This document shows, piece after piece, positions 63,749-64,000 of a stretch of DNA of 64,000 nucleotides. Origin of the DNA: Pseudomonas sp. Fl4BN1 (lineage in GTDB: Bacteria; Pseudomonadota; Gammaproteobacteria; Pseudomonadales; Pseudomonadaceae); the NCBI RefSeq assembly GCF_009908285.1, contig NZ_JAAARM010000004.1, positions 248,001-312,000 on the forward strand, read 5' to 3'. Numbering within the stretch: position 1 is the stretch's first letter; each line of letters starts with the position of its first letter. The translations under genes and the position numbers were made by a program. Below the pieces are notes generated by a model. The model was not told where the DNA came from, ran no database searches, and saw only the letters and a program-made list of their open reading frames with translations.

Positions 63749-64000
63749 CACCACTCCAGGATGTAGGCAGGCTTGGCGGTGGTCCGCCCTTTGAGGAACT
63801 TGAAGCTCAAGGAGTTGGCATCCTTGCTGCCCAGGCGCCGGTTATCCACATGGCCATCGGCAAGCTTGTCGTTCTTGACCTCCTGATAGGTGGCCTGATC
63901 GACCCGCACACCGAACATCTTGGCGTAGCGCTTCTCCCCGGTCTCGATACTGGTGATCGGCACCGGCATCACATTGCCGGCCGTGTCGGTAGCCTCGATC
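63748..64000 (-). CDS. C-terminal part of an unidentified protein (5' end outside window)
   Basis: The frame is open to the window edge and ends SLSFKFLKGRTTAKPAYILE, then W and TGA. The visible 83 residues (IEATDTAGNVMPVPITSIET and EKRYAKMFGVRVDQATYQEV) do not match a family I know. Its stop overlaps the start of the coiled-coil gene, so the two work in one operon. Confidence 0.7.
   Translation of the reverse strand, partial: IEATDTAGNVMPVPITSIETGEKRYAKMFGVRVDQATYQEVKNDKLADGHVDNRRLGSKDANSLSFKFLKGRTTAKPAYILEW

Overview
The window looks like a chromosomal segment of a fluorescent-group Pseudomonas. It is GC-rich with dense, mostly short operons. The gene neighbourhoods (flgFGHIJ beside phhR-phhABC, arfB and aroP; scpAB-rluB; gbuR-gbuA-symporter beside a small PA1414-like gene) match what is known for Pseudomonas, and REP/REPIN sequences of the usual GCCGGCTCCTAC type sit between genes. 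The species cannot be fixed from the sequence alone. No tRNA, rRNA, CRISPR array, complete insertion sequence or prophage was seen.

Layout. 1-4.7 kb: flagellar rod and ring genes flgF-flgJ on the minus strand, behind a near-consensus sigma-54 promoter. 5-9.2 kb: phenylalanine catabolism, with phhR diverging from phhABC and a TyrR-type box between them. 9.3-12.1 kb: an ECF sigma/anti-sigma pair diverging from a Tat-exported phosphoesterase and a cupredoxin, apparently sharing matched ECF promoters. 12.3-15.2 kb: small proteins, an MFS carrier, arfB and a gene-poor stretch. 15.3-20 kb: an accessory patch with a large secreted glycosidase-like protein, AT-rich orphan genes and clear debris of an Rhs core. 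20-21.6 kb: aroP preceded by a short Trp/Phe-containing leader ORF. 22.5-23.7 kb: a 45-residue acidic peptide, a terminator-like hairpin and an M29/NicX-like metalloenzyme; this is the best candidate here for an undescribed peptide-modification system.

23.8-29.7 kb: conserved housekeeping genes (rluB, scpB, scpA, a YciO-type gene, a PHP exonuclease, yciB and a YciI gene). 29.8-33 kb: a Cpx-like locus (coiled-coil membrane protein, response regulator, Spy-like protein, sensor kinase). 33-47.3 kb: nitroreductase, TrkH, two AraC regulators, small conserved proteins, an LpxH-like phosphoesterase, the patatin autotransporter PlpD, a MarR regulator, RecQ, YecA and DTW proteins. 47.3-51.7 kb: guanidinobutyrate locus with a LysR regulator, the ureohydrolase, the remnant of a second permease and a sodium/solute symporter.

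51.9-53.7 kb: two tandem acyl-carrier-like proteins (one without the carrier serine), a 42-residue PA1414-family protein and a LysR gene. 53.8-64 kb: transporters, a CvfB-like S1 protein, a TorF-family outer-membrane protein, a DUF6279 lipoprotein, a DUF899 protein, an AraC-GyrI regulator, and a Ser-rich coiled-coil protein coupled to a gene cut by the window edge.

Functionally most of the window is core chromosome. Novelty is concentrated at about 9-12, 17-24 and 49-53 kb.
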